Position numbers and translations under genes: made by a program. Under the pieces are notes generated by a model that was not told the origin of the DNA, did not search any database, and saw only the letters and a list, made by a program, of their open reading frames with translations. Shown here one piece after another: positions 38,667 to 47,640 of a stretch of 64,000 bases of DNA; position 1 is the first letter of the stretch, and each line of letters opens with the position of its first letter. Source of the stretch: Marinobacter alexandrii (GTDB lineage Bacteria > Pseudomonadota > Gammaproteobacteria > Pseudomonadales > Oleiphilaceae); contig NZ_SWKM01000011.1 of NCBI RefSeq assembly GCF_005871205.1, forward strand, positions 620,001 to 684,000, written 5' to 3'.

Positions 38667-39726
38667 TATTTCCAAACAACTGACAGAACAGGTCATCGCT
38701 GCCCGCGATGGCGGGCACAAACTCAACATCGTTGGTGGCGGCACCAAGGCCTTTATGGGCCGGGCTGCCGACCCGGACGCCGGCACCCTGAGCGTGGGCG
38801 AGCACAGCGGTATCGTTGAATATCACCCGGTTGAGCTGGTACTGACCGTGCGCGCCGGCACACCGCTGAGCGAAGTCGAGGCAGCACTGGCCGAACATGG
38901 TCAGGCGCTGCACTTCGAGCCGCCGCGGCTGGGCCCGAACGCCACAATGGGTGGCACGCTGGCGACCAACCTGTCCGGCCCGGCTCGGCCGTGGACAGGC
39001 TCGGTGCGTGACCAGGTGCTGGGTGTTCGTTTGCTTAACGGCAAAGGTGAACACCTGCGCTTTGGTGGCCAGGTGATGAAAAACGTCGCGGGCTACGATG
39101 TCTCGCGGCTGCAGGCCGGCGCCATGGGAACCCTGGGCGTGATGACTGAGATCAGCCTCAAGGTGATGCCGAAGCCGGCCGCGTCCATGACCCTGGTGCA
39201 GGATATGGCCATGGATGAAGTCATCCACTATATGAACAGCCGTTCGGCCGAACCCAAGCCGATCACCGGCGCTTGTTGGGTGGACGGTAAGGTGTACCTG
39301 CGCCTGTCCGGTGCCAAGTCAGCCGTGGAAGCCACGGCCCAGAAATGGTCCGGCGAGGTACTGGAGCAGGGCGATGAGTTCTGGCAACAGGTTCAGGATT
39401 TGAAGCACGAATTCTTTGCAGGGAACGATGTTCCACTCTGGCGCTTTTCAGTCGGCTCAACCGCGGCCACACCGCAGCTTGATGGCCACTGGTTCATCGA
39501 CTGGGCCGGCGCCCAGCGCTGGTATCGCGGTGCCGGCGAACTCAGTGACATGGAGCCTCTGGCCCGTGCCGCTGGCGGACAGGTCAGCCTGTTCCGGGGC
39601 GGCGACCGCCACGGCGAAGTCATGCACCACCAACCTGAGGCTCTGAAGGCGATTCAGCGTCGGGTAAAGAATTCGTTCGATCCGGATAATATTTTCAATC
39701 CCGGACGTTTATACAGCTGGTTGTAA
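38659..39726 (+). CDS. glcE: Glycolate oxidase FAD-binding subunit
   Basis: 355 residues (E. coli 350). Only the PCMH FAD-binding half is well conserved: HKLNIVGGGTKAFMGR, TVRAGTPLSEVEAALAEHGQ, LGPNATMGGTLATNLSGPARP and FGGQVMKNVAGYDVSRLQAGAMGTLGV. The C-terminal half is the shortened substrate-cap region and ends FDPDNIFNPGRLYSWL. It forms the GlcDEF complex with its neighbours. Its start lies within the last codons of glcD, which implies coupled translation. Confidence 0.94.
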   Translation: MADISKQLTEQVIAARDGGHKLNIVGGGTKAFMGRAADPDAGTLSVGEHSGIVEYHPVELVLTVRAGTPLSEVEAALAEHGQALHFEPPRLGPNATMGGTLATNLSGPARPWTGSVRDQVLGVRLLNGKGEHLRFGGQVMKNVAGYDVSRLQAGAMGTLGVMTEISLKVMPKPAASMTLVQDMAMDEVIHYMNSRSAEPKPITGACWVDGKVYLRLSGAKSAVEATAQKWSGEVLEQGDEFWQQVQDLKHEFFAGNDVPLWRFSVGSTAATPQLDGHWFIDWAGAQRWYRGAGELSDMEPLARAAGGQVSLFRGGDRHGEVMHHQPEALKAIQRRVKNSFDPDNIFNPGRLYSWL

Positions 39727-39739
39727 GAGCAGGAATACG

Positions 39740-40948
39740 ATGCAAACAAATCTGGTTCAACAATTTGCCAATACAGCGGAAGGGCAGGAGGCCGAATCCA
39801 TTCTCAGGGCCTGTGTCCACTGCGGCTTCTGCACCGCAACCTGCCCGACGTATCAGGAACTGAACGATGAGCGTGATGGGCCCCGGGGCCGCATCTATCT
39901 GATGAAGATGTTCCTGGAAGGTCAGGAAGCCACGGAAAAGACCCGTGAACACCTGGACCGCTGCCTGACCTGTCGCAGCTGTGAAACCACCTGTCCATCG
40001 GGGGTTCAGTATGGCCGCCTGGTGGACATCAGTCGGGGCCTTATCGAGAAAGAGCTGCCAAGGGCTCCCAAGGACAAGTGGCTGCGCTGGGCGCTGGCCC
40101 GGGTGATCCCGAATCGCCAGCTTTTTGGCCTGCTGTTGCGGATGGGCCAGATATTCCGTCCGGTACTGCCGGCACCGCTGCGCACCAAGGTGCCGCCGAG
40201 AAAGCAGGCCAGCCCCTGGCCCGCGGCCAGTCACAACCGCATCGTTCTGGCCCTGGCCGGCTGCGTGCAGCCGTCGGCTACTCCGAACACCAATGCGGCC
40301 GCGGCCCGGGTAATGGATAAGCTGGGTATCACCATGGTCGAGGCGCCTGAGGCGGGTTGCTGTGGCGCGGTGAACTACCACCTGTCCGAGCACGAAAAAG
40401 GGCTGGAGCGGATGCGCCAGAACATCGATGCCTGGTGGCCAGCCATCGAGGCCGGAGCCGAAGCCATCATCATGACCGCTTCTGGCTGCGGCGCCATGGT
40501 TCAGGATTACGGCCACCTGCTCAAGGACGACCCGGTCTACGCTGCCAAGGCCCAGAAGGTCAGCGAGCTGTGCACTGATATCGGCGCCTTCCTGCTGAAG
40601 CAGGATCTGGACAAGCTGAAGCTGAGCCAGAGCCCGGGCAAGGTGGCGTTCCATTGTCCGTGTACCCTGCAGCACGCCATGCAGCAGAGCGGCGTAGTCG
40701 AGCAGGTGCTGACCAAGGCCGGCGTGAATCTGGCGGCCACCAAGGACAAGCATCTGTGCTGCGGCTCTGCCGGTACCTACTCGGTAACGCAGCCGGAGAT
40801 GAGTCAGAAGCTGCTGGGCAACAAGCTCAAGGCACTGACGGTAGATAACCCTGACCGCATCGTCACTGCCAACATTGGCTGTCAGATGCACCTGGAAACC
40901 AAGGCGCAGGTGCCGGTTCAGCACTGGATCGAGCTGTTGGATCAGTAA
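39740..40948 (+). CDS. glcF: Glycolate oxidase iron-sulfur subunit
   Basis: 402 residues. Two [4Fe-4S] motifs sit at Cys25/28/31/35 (CVHCGFCTATCP) and Cys76/79/82/86 (CLTCRSCETTCP). Two CCG domains follow, with AGCVQPSATPNTN, GCCGAVNYHLSEHEKG, and later CPCTLQHAMQ and CCGSAGTYS. It carries electrons from the flavin subunits. Last gene of the glycolate operon; no terminator is obvious in the following 130 bases. Confidence 0.95.
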   Translation: MQTNLVQQFANTAEGQEAESILRACVHCGFCTATCPTYQELNDERDGPRGRIYLMKMFLEGQEATEKTREHLDRCLTCRSCETTCPSGVQYGRLVDISRGLIEKELPRAPKDKWLRWALARVIPNRQLFGLLLRMGQIFRPVLPAPLRTKVPPRKQASPWPAASHNRIVLALAGCVQPSATPNTNAAAARVMDKLGITMVEAPEAGCCGAVNYHLSEHEKGLERMRQNIDAWWPAIEAGAEAIIMTASGCGAMVQDYGHLLKDDPVYAAKAQKVSELCTDIGAFLLKQDLDKLKLSQSPGKVAFHCPCTLQHAMQQSGVVEQVLTKAGVNLAATKDKHLCCGSAGTYSVTQPEMSQKLLGNKLKALTVDNPDRIVTANIGCQMHLETKAQVPVQHWIELLDQ

Positions 40949-41028
40949 CTGGTTGGGGAGCTGATTCGGTAACGGATTCGATACTGGATTTGGTAAACCG
41001 GGGCCAGGTTCCGTTCATTTCCTGATAG

Positions 41029-41059
41029 GTTCGTTATACTGCCGCAGCAGCTAACGAAC
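41029..41059 (+). promoter_or_regulatory. Promoter with overlapping inverted repeat before the DUF4124 gene
   Basis: A TATACT -10 element (41035-41040) is set in the left arm of a perfect repeat, GTTCGTTA at 41029-41036 and TAACGAAC at 41052-41059. A repressor binding here would cover the transcription start. The -35 region is poor. Confidence 0.4.
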
Positions 41060-41078
41060 CCACAGGGAGTGGATCTTT

Positions 41079-41513
41079 ATGCCATGGATATTGGCGATTT
41101 TTGTTGTCATTGGATGCTTCAGTTCACCGCTTTACGCCGGAGTCTACACCTGGATTGACTCGAACGGCGTCGCCCACTTTTCGGATTACCCACCGGGCGA
41201 ATTGCCCCACCGAGAGATAGTCGTCTCTGAGCCATCGACGGTACCCATGTCTGAGAATCTTGATCAGGGCAGGCGCGTGTCTGGAATTCGCGATGACGTT
41301 CGCGGCCTGTTGTCGGCACCGGATCGCGGAGCGGGGGAGGGGGCAGATAGGGCTAGAGTCGAACGCGAAAAGACTTGTGGCGCCTACCGGAAAAAGCTTG
41401 AAAGGATTCAGTCAAAACTTCGGGCCGGCTACGGCAATGACAAGGGCAATACCCTCCGGCGCCAGCGTCGTGAAACCAGCCAGAAGCTCAGTCGTGAATG
41501 CCTGTTGCAGTAG
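41079..41513 (+). CDS. DUF4124-domain periplasmic protein
   Basis: 144 residues with a signal peptide (MPWILAIFVVIGCFSSPLYA) followed by the DUF4124 signature VYTWIDSNGVAHFSDYPPG near 22-40. The rest is charged, with a C-terminal basic helix holding two Cys (KTCGAYRKKLERIQSKLRAGYG and RECLLQ) that could form a disulfide. Such proteins are common and uncharacterised in gammaproteobacteria. The crotonase gene begins 48 bases downstream, so they may share a transcript. Confidence 0.8.
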   Translation: MPWILAIFVVIGCFSSPLYAGVYTWIDSNGVAHFSDYPPGELPHREIVVSEPSTVPMSENLDQGRRVSGIRDDVRGLLSAPDRGAGEGADRARVEREKTCGAYRKKLERIQSKLRAGYGNDKGNTLRRQRRETSQKLSRECLLQ

Positions 41514-41561
41514 TTTGAGGTGTTATATTGCCTGAAAGCCGAATGCAATCAGGAGTCCACA

Positions 41562-42365
41562 ATGACAACTTTGCCCCAACTGACCGACGCGCTGCTGACC
41601 CTTGATGAACGGGTCGCCGTTCTGACCCTCAACCGTAATGACCTCCGTAACGCGCTGACTGGTTCGGCCCTGATCGATGACATCGTGGCCACAGCCGAAT
41701 GGGTGAATCAGTGTGACGAGGTGTCGGTACTGGTGATCACCGGTGCCGGCTCGGCCTTCAGTGCCGGTGGCAACATCCGCGACATGGCCGAACGTGGTGG
41801 CGATTTTGCCGGCGACGTAGCCGAGTGTGCTGACCGTTACCGCAAGGGCATCCAGCGAATTCCGCTGGCGCTGCAGGCAGTCGAAGTGCCGGTAATTGCG
41901 GCAGTGAACGGCGCGGCCATTGGCGCCGGTTTCGACCTTGCCAACATGGCCGATATCCGGATTGCCTCCGAACGGGCCAAGTTCGGCGAGACCTTTCTGA
42001 ACCTCGGCATCATTCCCGGCGACGGCGGTGCCTGGCTGATGCAGCGCCTGATTGGTTATCAGCGCGCGTTTGAACTGACCATGACTGGCCGGGTGATTGA
42101 TGCTGATGAGGCCAAGGAGCTTGGTATTGTCCTGACAGTGGTGCCGGACGACCAGTTGATGCCGGAGGCGATGAAGCTGGCAACCCGGATGGCCAGCCAG
42201 CCGCCGAAGGCAACGCGCCTGACCAAGCGCCTGATGAAGATGGCTCAGCGCATGGAATTAAAGGACTTCCTGGATTTGTGCGCGGTGTTCCAGGGCATGA
42301 GCCACAATGAGCCGGAGCACCTGGAGGCGGTCAATCGAATGCTTGCTTCGATGGGGCGGGGCTGA
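41562..42365 (+). CDS. Enoyl-CoA hydratase/isomerase family protein (crotonase)
   Basis: 267 residues. Crotonase motifs are the oxyanion-hole parts GAGSAFSAGGNIRDMAE and NGAAIGAGFDLANMADIRIAS, then FGETFLNLGIIPGDGG. In true enoyl-CoA hydratases the first catalytic Glu follows FGxP; here that position is Phe, and an Asp occupies the PGxGG position. This pattern occurs in isomerase- or specialised-hydratase-type crotonases, so the reaction is uncertain. ATG 41562 has AGGAG seven bases upstream; the frame begins earlier without a site. No other fatty-acid gene is nearby. Confidence 0.85.
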   Translation: MTTLPQLTDALLTLDERVAVLTLNRNDLRNALTGSALIDDIVATAEWVNQCDEVSVLVITGAGSAFSAGGNIRDMAERGGDFAGDVAECADRYRKGIQRIPLALQAVEVPVIAAVNGAAIGAGFDLANMADIRIASERAKFGETFLNLGIIPGDGGAWLMQRLIGYQRAFELTMTGRVIDADEAKELGIVLTVVPDDQLMPEAMKLATRMASQPPKATRLTKRLMKMAQRMELKDFLDLCAVFQGMSHNEPEHLEAVNRMLASMGRG

Positions 42366-42401
42366 AGGCGCCGTCCATGGCGCATCAGTGATGCAGGGGG
42401 C

Positions 42402-43985
42402 TCAGGACTCTGGGAAACTGGTCCATCCGTCCAGCCAACTGCTGGCGGACACCGGGCTCACTGCACCGACGAAATTGGCTGATTCGTCGAAGAACTCGCT
42501 CTGGGGTGGTCGAGTTGCGTTCATCTGCCGCAACTGAATCCTCGGCATGAACTTGGGGTTCACCAGATTCCGGGCATTCGGGAACAGGGCTGTATCCACT
42601 CGGAAGCTATTGCTGTTGGCCTGCGCCTGCATCCAGCTCTGTTCATCAAAACCGAAGTCGTCATCCCCATCCCCTGAGCGACCTTCCTGATCAACCTGCC
42701 CCAAGTGCCCCAGGTTGGCCATCAGGCTGTGTTGGAATGTCAGCAGGTTGCGGTTGGTGAGTGACAGGGCGCCGTCTCGGGTGTCCAGGGCCTCGATGCC
42801 ATAGCTGTCGATCAGCATGTTGTGAAAATGGCCACCGGACCCTTCCCGCACAATGATGCCCCGGTGTTTTTTCTGGGAGTTGCCGGTGCCGACCAGGGTT
42901 ACGTTGTAAAAGGTGGGTTCCGATCGAGGCATCGCTTCATGATCGCCGCCGTTGTTGTCGCCTTCGAAGGCGTTGTCGCCGACATCAGGGTGTTGCTGGA
43001 TGACGGCAAACTGGACGTTGCCGGTCCAGCCCCAGTCCCAGTCGATGCTGTCGTCGGCGGCACCGGACACCACGATGTTTTTCAGATCCACATTGCCACC
43101 GAACATCTCGATGCCGTCGTCCAGGGAACGATGTACCTGCACATTGCGGACGATAGTATTCTTGCCACAGCCACCGAGCGTCAGGCCGTTCAGCTCGTTG
43201 TCCTTGTAAACCTCAAAGCCGGCAAATTCGATGCGGGTGTACTCCAGAACGCCACAGGAGTGGCTGGCGTCGGTGCCGCCAAAGGAGCCGCGGGTTTCGC
43301 CGGCAGGCAGGCCTTCAATGGCGGCACCGGCTTCGTTCACCGGCGCCAGGCCCAGCAGGACCACACCGCCCCAGTCACCTCGGGCGCGCTTGCCCTCGGG
43401 CCGGGCGCTGGTGAAGACCACCGGGTTATTGGCCTTGCCTCGTGAAAACAGTTTGGCGGAAGGCGTGACCACCAGGGCCGAGCCGTTCTCGCCTTCAACG
43501 GTTACGCCGGGCTCGATGGTCAGGCTCGCATTTTCGACGTAAATGGTTTCCTCAAGAATATAGCGGGAGCCGGTCTTCCAGGTGGCGTCGGTAGTGATAT
43601 CGGTATCGATACGCACGGCCCGGTTTTCAAACGCGGTAAAGCCCACGGTGATGGAGCTGATAGCCAGTGCCGGAATCCAGATCAGGCTGTTGCGGCGCAA
43701 CCAGCCTGATTTCTTGCGCGCTTTCGTAGGCGATTCCTCAATACGGCTGGTCTGCTCCCGAACCATTAGCGGCTGACCGTTGTCGTTGGCCTGAATTTCT
43801 CGGGCCAGGGCCTGAAGTTCCGGTGTGCCCGAATGCTCCACGCGCCGTAAAACGTCGGCTCTGTAACCGGGTTCCTGCAGCAGGGTATTCAGGTGGACGA
43901 ATTCGACGCCGGGACAGGCGCCTTTATCAATGCGGCGTTTGAGCCGCCAGAGTTTTTCGACGAGGAGGGAGGAATCTCCAGACAT
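42402..43985 (-). CDS. Membrane-anchored right-handed beta-helix protein
   Basis: 527 residues in three parts. The first 90 residues are cytoplasmic-looking, with helical Leu/Arg-rich stretches (EKLWRLKRRIDKG, HLNTLLQEPGYRADVLRRVEHSG). A basic KARKKSGWLRR then precedes one membrane span at 101-117. From about 135 the protein is a repetitive beta-helix (LTIEPGVTVEGENGSALVVTPSAKLFSRG, then GGCGKNTIVRNVQVHRSLDDGIEMFGG, SGAADDSIDWDWGW). The DDGIE, DDSID and EALDT turns are polysaccharide-lyase-like. Homologous beta-helices are usually secreted; a single-span anchor with a cytosolic head is unusual. Start 43985 lies behind AAGGAG. The function is unknown. Confidence 0.75.
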   Translation of the reverse strand: MSGDSSLLVEKLWRLKRRIDKGACPGVEFVHLNTLLQEPGYRADVLRRVEHSGTPELQALAREIQANDNGQPLMVREQTSRIEESPTKARKKSGWLRRNSLIWIPALAISSITVGFTAFENRAVRIDTDITTDATWKTGSRYILEETIYVENASLTIEPGVTVEGENGSALVVTPSAKLFSRGKANNPVVFTSARPEGKRARGDWGGVVLLGLAPVNEAGAAIEGLPAGETRGSFGGTDASHSCGVLEYTRIEFAGFEVYKDNELNGLTLGGCGKNTIVRNVQVHRSLDDGIEMFGGNVDLKNIVVSGAADDSIDWDWGWTGNVQFAVIQQHPDVGDNAFEGDNNGGDHEAMPRSEPTFYNVTLVGTGNSQKKHRGIIVREGSGGHFHNMLIDSYGIEALDTRDGALSLTNRNLLTFQHSLMANLGHLGQVDQEGRSGDGDDDFGFDEQSWMQAQANSNSFRVDTALFPNARNLVNPKFMPRIQLRQMNATRPPQSEFFDESANFVGAVSPVSASSWLDGWTSFPES

Positions 43986-44082
43986 GGGGTACAGCTCTCC
44001 TTTTGATTGAGAGCAACAGGCTAAACCTGCGACATGACCATTTCGTGAACGGAGCTGACTGGGCTCTGGTGATTCATAAAAA

Positions 44083-44094
44083 CGCAACGTTGCG
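44083..44094. promoter_or_regulatory. 12-bp palindrome upstream of the beta-helix gene
   Basis: CGCAACGTTGCG is perfect and lies about 100 bases before the beta-helix start. It could be an operator. The rest of 43986-44221 shows no clear promoter. Confidence 0.3.
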
Positions 44095-44221
44095 CTGATT
44101 CAATGTGTCTCTATCGAGACGGACCCTCTCCCGCAGCTCCATGGAACTGCGCTGCTCAGGATGAGCCCCTTGTAGCCACTTTGCCAACAGCTTGTTTTCG
44201 GGGGCAACTTTGTCAGTACTG

Positions 44222-44419
44222 ATGAAATCGATTCAGGGCATGAGTGCCCGGGTGCTATGGTCTGGGAATTGTCTGGAACTTCTCGAGCTTGGTGTGCAGG
44301 AAACCTGTGGTTATTTCCGGCCGGTGCGTTATGAAGTCCATGTTCCGGGGGAGGCTGCGCTGTACAAATCTGAGAGCCGGTATTCGGCTCAGCATTACAT
44401 CAGAATGCTGTTAGGCTAA
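44222..44419 (+). CDS. Small hypothetical protein upstream of parA
   Basis: 65 codons from ATG 44222, or 59 from ATG 44240. The product (for example RPVRYEVHVPGEAALYKSES, ending QHYIRMLLG) has protein-like composition and host-like codon use. Neither start has a good ribosome site. It ends 61 bases before parA in the same direction. I recognise no family; it could also be a chance frame. Confidence 0.4.
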   Translation: MKSIQGMSARVLWSGNCLELLELGVQETCGYFRPVRYEVHVPGEAALYKSESRYSAQHYIRMLLG

Positions 44420-44480
44420 AGAGCCTGTTCACCATAAGGGGGCTACGGATTCGTCCCGTGTCCCTGGGAGCCACACAAGC

Positions 44481-45230
44481 ATGAGGATCATCGCGTTTTA
44501 CAGTCCTAAAGGCGGTGTCGGAAAAACCGCTGCGGCTGTGAACATCGCCTATCTCGCAAGCCAGAGCCAATGCAAAACCCTGCTTTGGGATCTCGACCCA
44601 CAAGGGGCTGCCAGCTTCTATCTGGCTGGCGCTGAGATCGTGAAGGGCAAGAAGCTGTCGAAGCTTCTGGATGGAAAATCACCCGTTGCCAAATTTATCC
44701 ACGACGACGTTTACCCCAATCTGGATTTCATTCCTGCTCACAGTAGCTTTCGCAATTTCGACATTAAGCTGGATCAGGATGCCGGAAACAATGTGCTCCG
44801 GCAGATGCTGGCGCCGTTGTCAGAGGAAACCAGTCTGGTGGTCCTGGATTGTCCACCGACTCTGTCGCGCCTGACCGAACAGGTATTGGCATTGGCTGAC
44901 GCAGTCTATGTCCCCCTGGTGCCGACCTGGTTGTCTCTGAACAGCTGGACTCAGTTGCGGGACTTCGCCAAGGGTAAAAAATTTGGAGCGAAGAAGCTGA
45001 AGCCGTTCTTCTCCATGGCGGATCGACGCAAACGTTTGCACCGAGAATTGATCGCAAGTCCCGAGGACTATCTTGAGCAGCCACTGGACATCATTATCCC
45101 CTACGCCAGTGCCGTTGAGCGAATGGGGGAAGAGGGACAGCCATTGGAAGTATTGGCGCCCAACTCGGTGGCAGCGGCCGGTTTCCGGAAGATGTGGGCG
45201 GGGATCCAGCGCGATCTTTGGAAGCGTTGA
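44481..45230 (+). CDS. ParA-family ATPase, orphan
   Basis: 249 residues with a deviant Walker A KGGVGKTAAA (Lys10 and Lys15), the switch DLDPQGAASFYL, and Walker B LVVLDCPP. It lacks the N-terminal DNA-binding helix of plasmid SopA/ParA types. No ParB gene or parS-like repeat cluster adjoins it, so chromosome or plasmid partition is unlikely. Orphan ParA/MinD-like ATPases often position protein clusters or pili; the cargo here is unknown. The start has GGGAG about 11 bases upstream. Confidence 0.85.
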   Translation: MRIIAFYSPKGGVGKTAAAVNIAYLASQSQCKTLLWDLDPQGAASFYLAGAEIVKGKKLSKLLDGKSPVAKFIHDDVYPNLDFIPAHSSFRNFDIKLDQDAGNNVLRQMLAPLSEETSLVVLDCPPTLSRLTEQVLALADAVYVPLVPTWLSLNSWTQLRDFAKGKKFGAKKLKPFFSMADRRKRLHRELIASPEDYLEQPLDIIIPYASAVERMGEEGQPLEVLAPNSVAAAGFRKMWAGIQRDLWKR

Positions 45231-45433
45231 CGGAGATCAACGGCAGTTGAATTTGTCGATGAATTGGCCATGTTTTGCCTGGCGAATCTGACAAGTTGTA
45301 ATACACTTGCCGGGTGATCAAAATTTGCTCACGCCGATCATCAATCGGCGCATCATGGTTTTTGTGTCAGCTAATACTCGCAAGTGCGCGCTAGCCAAGC
45401 AGTGCGTGCACCATGAAACTGGAGTGCTTCTCA

Positions 45434-45682
45434 ATGAATCCCGATCTTCTCGCACTGGCGCTTTCGAACAACCCGTCTTTCACCCTTCAGCAAGACAACA
45501 GTGAATACGATACGGAACACGAAACCAGTAAGGCATCCTTTGAGATGGTTTCTGATGACGGAGAGGTCATCGGCTATATCAAGACCTGGCAGGACGACGA
45601 CAGCTTTGCCGGCTTCGTGCAGTTTGATCCGGATGGCCGCATCCGGGACTGGAAGATTATCAAGGCGACGCTGCCTCACTGA
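45434..45682 (+). CDS. Small acidic hypothetical protein
   Basis: 82 residues. It is rich in Asp and Glu, with an apparent beta sheet of strands VIGYIKTW, FAGFVQF and IRDWKIIK. There is no signal or membrane segment. ATG 45434 has GGAG nine bases upstream; an earlier in-frame ATG at 45413 is possible. A strong terminator ends the gene, supporting its reality. I recognise no family. The preceding 203 bases hold a 7-bp stem-loop at 45332-45350 and no other clear feature. Confidence 0.7.
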   Translation: MNPDLLALALSNNPSFTLQQDNSEYDTEHETSKASFEMVSDDGEVIGYIKTWQDDDSFAGFVQFDPDGRIRDWKIIKATLPH

Positions 45683-45707
45683 GATTTGGAATCTGACAGT
45701 AATGAAA

Positions 45708-45734
45708 CAGCCCGCGCCAAGCGGGCTTTTTTGT
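45708..45734 (+). terminator. Rho-independent terminator after the 82-residue protein
   Basis: AGCCCGC and GCGGGCT pair around a 5-base loop, followed by six T. Confidence 0.9.
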
Positions 45735-45889
45735 GGAATTCGTGGGCCCGGCTCCGAGCACCACACCATGCATACTCACCTCTGCAATTAAACCACCAGT
45801 GCTCTCCTGAGTTACCCCGAGAGGGGTATCGTTTGGCGTTGGTCCTGCTGCCAGAATAGCCCTTTTGATTATTGAGGATTCCGCTATTT

Positions 45890-46147
45890 ATGAGCCATTC
45901 CATAACGGTCCGATTGTTCGCCCAGATTCGCGAAGTGGCCGGCTTTGACTCAATGAGCTACGACATACCCCCTGAGGGCGTTGTGCTGTCAGATTTGCTT
46001 GCCTGTCTTCAACAGCTTCCCCAGCTTGCCGTGTCATTACGGGGTGTGCGCCTTATGACGGCCGTTAATCAAACAATGGTGCAGGGAGGTCATTCTGTTA
46101 TGCCGGGCGACGAACTGGCATTGTTCCCGCCGGTGACCGGCGGCTAA
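45890..46147 (+). CDS. moaD: Molybdopterin synthase small subunit
   Basis: 85 residues with the ubiquitin-like beta-grasp fold and the C-terminal Gly-Gly (FPPVTGG) that carries the thiocarboxylate sulfur for molybdopterin. GDELALFPP is the family signature. ATG 45890 is taken; an in-frame start 18 bases earlier is weaker. moaA follows after ten bases. The MoaE large subunit is not in the window. Confidence 0.9.
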   Translation: MSHSITVRLFAQIREVAGFDSMSYDIPPEGVVLSDLLACLQQLPQLAVSLRGVRLMTAVNQTMVQGGHSVMPGDELALFPPVTGG

Positions 46148-46157
46148 GGGAGCGTTC

Positions 46158-47159
46158 ATGTCTCTGAAGTCTATTCAGCCGTTGAAAGATCGATTTGGTC
46201 GGTCCATCAATTATGTACGTTTGTCGGTCACCGATCGTTGTGATTTTCGCTGCGTTTACTGCATGTCAGAGGACATGACGTTTCTGCCACGCCAACAGGT
46301 GCTTACCCTGGAAGAAATCGCGCGGCTGGCCAGAACGTTTCAAAGTCTGGGAACCCAGAAGATTCGTCTGACCGGAGGCGAGCCCCTGGTTCGCAGCGAC
46401 ATTCTCGATCTGGTCAACGACATCGGGCGTTTGGGGTTGCGGGACTTTGCCATGACCACGAATGGAAGTCAGCTGCCGAAATTGGCTGAGCCGTTACGTA
46501 AGGCCGGGCTGCATCGCCTGAACATCAGCCTGGACACGCTGGACAGTACACGCTTCGCCCAGATCACCCGAACAGGGCGCCTGGCCCAGATATTGGACGG
46601 CATTGACGCGGCCCGCGAGGCCGGGTTCCGCGGCATTAAGTTGAACGCCGTGATTATGAAAGGACGCAACGACGACGAGATTCTCGACCTGGTTGAATTT
46701 GCCCGTCGCAAGCAAGTGGACATCAGCTTTATTGAAGAAATGCCGCTGGGCAATATTACTGAGCACGACCGTTCAGAAAGTCTGTGCAGTAGCGATGAGG
46801 TTCGTACGCGTATCACCGCACACCACGACCTGCACCCTACAACTGATGACAGCGGTGGCCCCGCCCGATACTACCGAATGTCCGATAGCCCGATTCGCGT
46901 TGGTTTCATATCCCCTCACTCCCACAACTTCTGCGCAACCTGTAACCGAGTTCGGGTAACCGTTGAGGGCCGGCTATTGCTGTGCCTGGGTAATGAGCAT
47001 TCTGTCGATCTGAGGCGAGTATTGCGAGGCTATCCGGAAGGCGACGGAAAGCTCAGAGAAACCATCATCAAGGCCATGGATCTGAAGCCGGAGCGACATC
47101 ATTTTTCGACCGGTGGGGGTGTTCAGATTCTGCGTTTCATGAACATGACCGGCGGTTAA
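46158..47159 (+). CDS. moaA: GTP 3',8-cyclase, first step of molybdenum cofactor synthesis
   Basis: 333-residue radical SAM enzyme. The SAM cluster is CDFRCVYC (Cys28, 32, 35). A second C-terminal cluster, CATC plus a third Cys 14 residues on (about 259, 262, 276), binds GTP. It ends in the essential Gly-Gly tail (MNMTGG). Other motifs: [10 protein letters not shown] and MTTNGS. It makes 3',8-cyclo-dihydro-GTP, the precursor to cPMP. MoaC is not present here. It converges on the nar-linked minus-strand genes. Confidence 0.96.
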   Translation: MSLKSIQPLKDRFGRSINYVRLSVTDRCDFRCVYCMSEDMTFLPRQQVLTLEEIARLARTFQSLGTQKIRLTGGEPLVRSDILDLVNDIGRLGLRDFAMTTNGSQLPKLAEPLRKAGLHRLNISLDTLDSTRFAQITRTGRLAQILDGIDAAREAGFRGIKLNAVIMKGRNDDEILDLVEFARRKQVDISFIEEMPLGNITEHDRSESLCSSDEVRTRITAHHDLHPTTDDSGGPARYYRMSDSPIRVGFISPHSHNFCATCNRVRVTVEGRLLLCLGNEHSVDLRRVLRGYPEGDGKLRETIIKAMDLKPERHHFSTGGGVQILRFMNMTGG

Positions 47160-47182
47160 GCCGGTCTTGCAGATGTCACTGT

Positions 47183-47584
47183 TCAGCCGAGGCTGACAGC
47201 ATTTCCATTGGAATCCAGAGGAAGATAATGACCGATGTGACCAAGGCGGATGGACTCCACCATCATGGTCAGCGGTTGCTGTGCCTCGTCGGAGGAGGGT
47301 GCCACACCGCCGCGGCCAGACATTGCGGCGATGAATACAACGTCCCATGGCTGGCCTGTGGACTTTGATTCTTCGGCAAGGGCTGCGAAGTCCGGAGCCT
47401 CATCCGGCGTCTTGTCGACGCAGATAACCGGCGTCAAAGCACCACCCTCTCCGCGTTCAAAGGCTGCTTTTTCCTCGGCAGTGGCATCGTCGGACAGCTC
47501 AGCCCGGCAAAACACGAATAATAGGCGCTGAGCCTCATGCTGGCTGCGGGTAGCTTGAATCAGGTCACTGTAACAGCTGATCAT
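47183..47584 (-). CDS. Conserved small protein in the nitrate cluster, function unknown
   Basis: 133 residues with GGALTPVICVDKTPDEA and PWDVVFIAAMSGRGG as its most distinctive parts; it looks like a compact alpha/beta fold. Relatives are sometimes labelled ribonucleotide reductase subunit alpha in databases, but none of the R1 catalytic features is present and the length is far too small. It is the last gene of the moaB-moeA-dnr-DGC run, which suggests a link to anaerobic nitrogen-oxide metabolism. The start ATG 47584 has AAGGA eight bases upstream. Confidence 0.7.
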   Translation of the reverse strand: MISCYSDLIQATRSQHEAQRLLFVFCRAELSDDATAEEKAAFERGEGGALTPVICVDKTPDEAPDFAALAEESKSTGQPWDVVFIAAMSGRGGVAPSSDEAQQPLTMMVESIRLGHIGHYLPLDSNGNAVSLG

Positions 47585-47640
47585 TCTTAAAATCCTTGTC
47601 GTTATCGAGCCGCGGCGATCTAAGCCTGGCGGGCAATTAG

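Noticed and set aside
44481..45230. ParA as part of a plasmid or chromosome partition locus
   Set aside because: There is no ParB-like gene, no cluster of parS-like repeats, and no replication gene nearby.
47183..47584. Ribonucleotide reductase alpha-subunit function for the 133-residue protein
   Set aside because: The protein is far too short and has no R1 catalytic cysteines or barrel motifs; such a label is likely a propagated database error.
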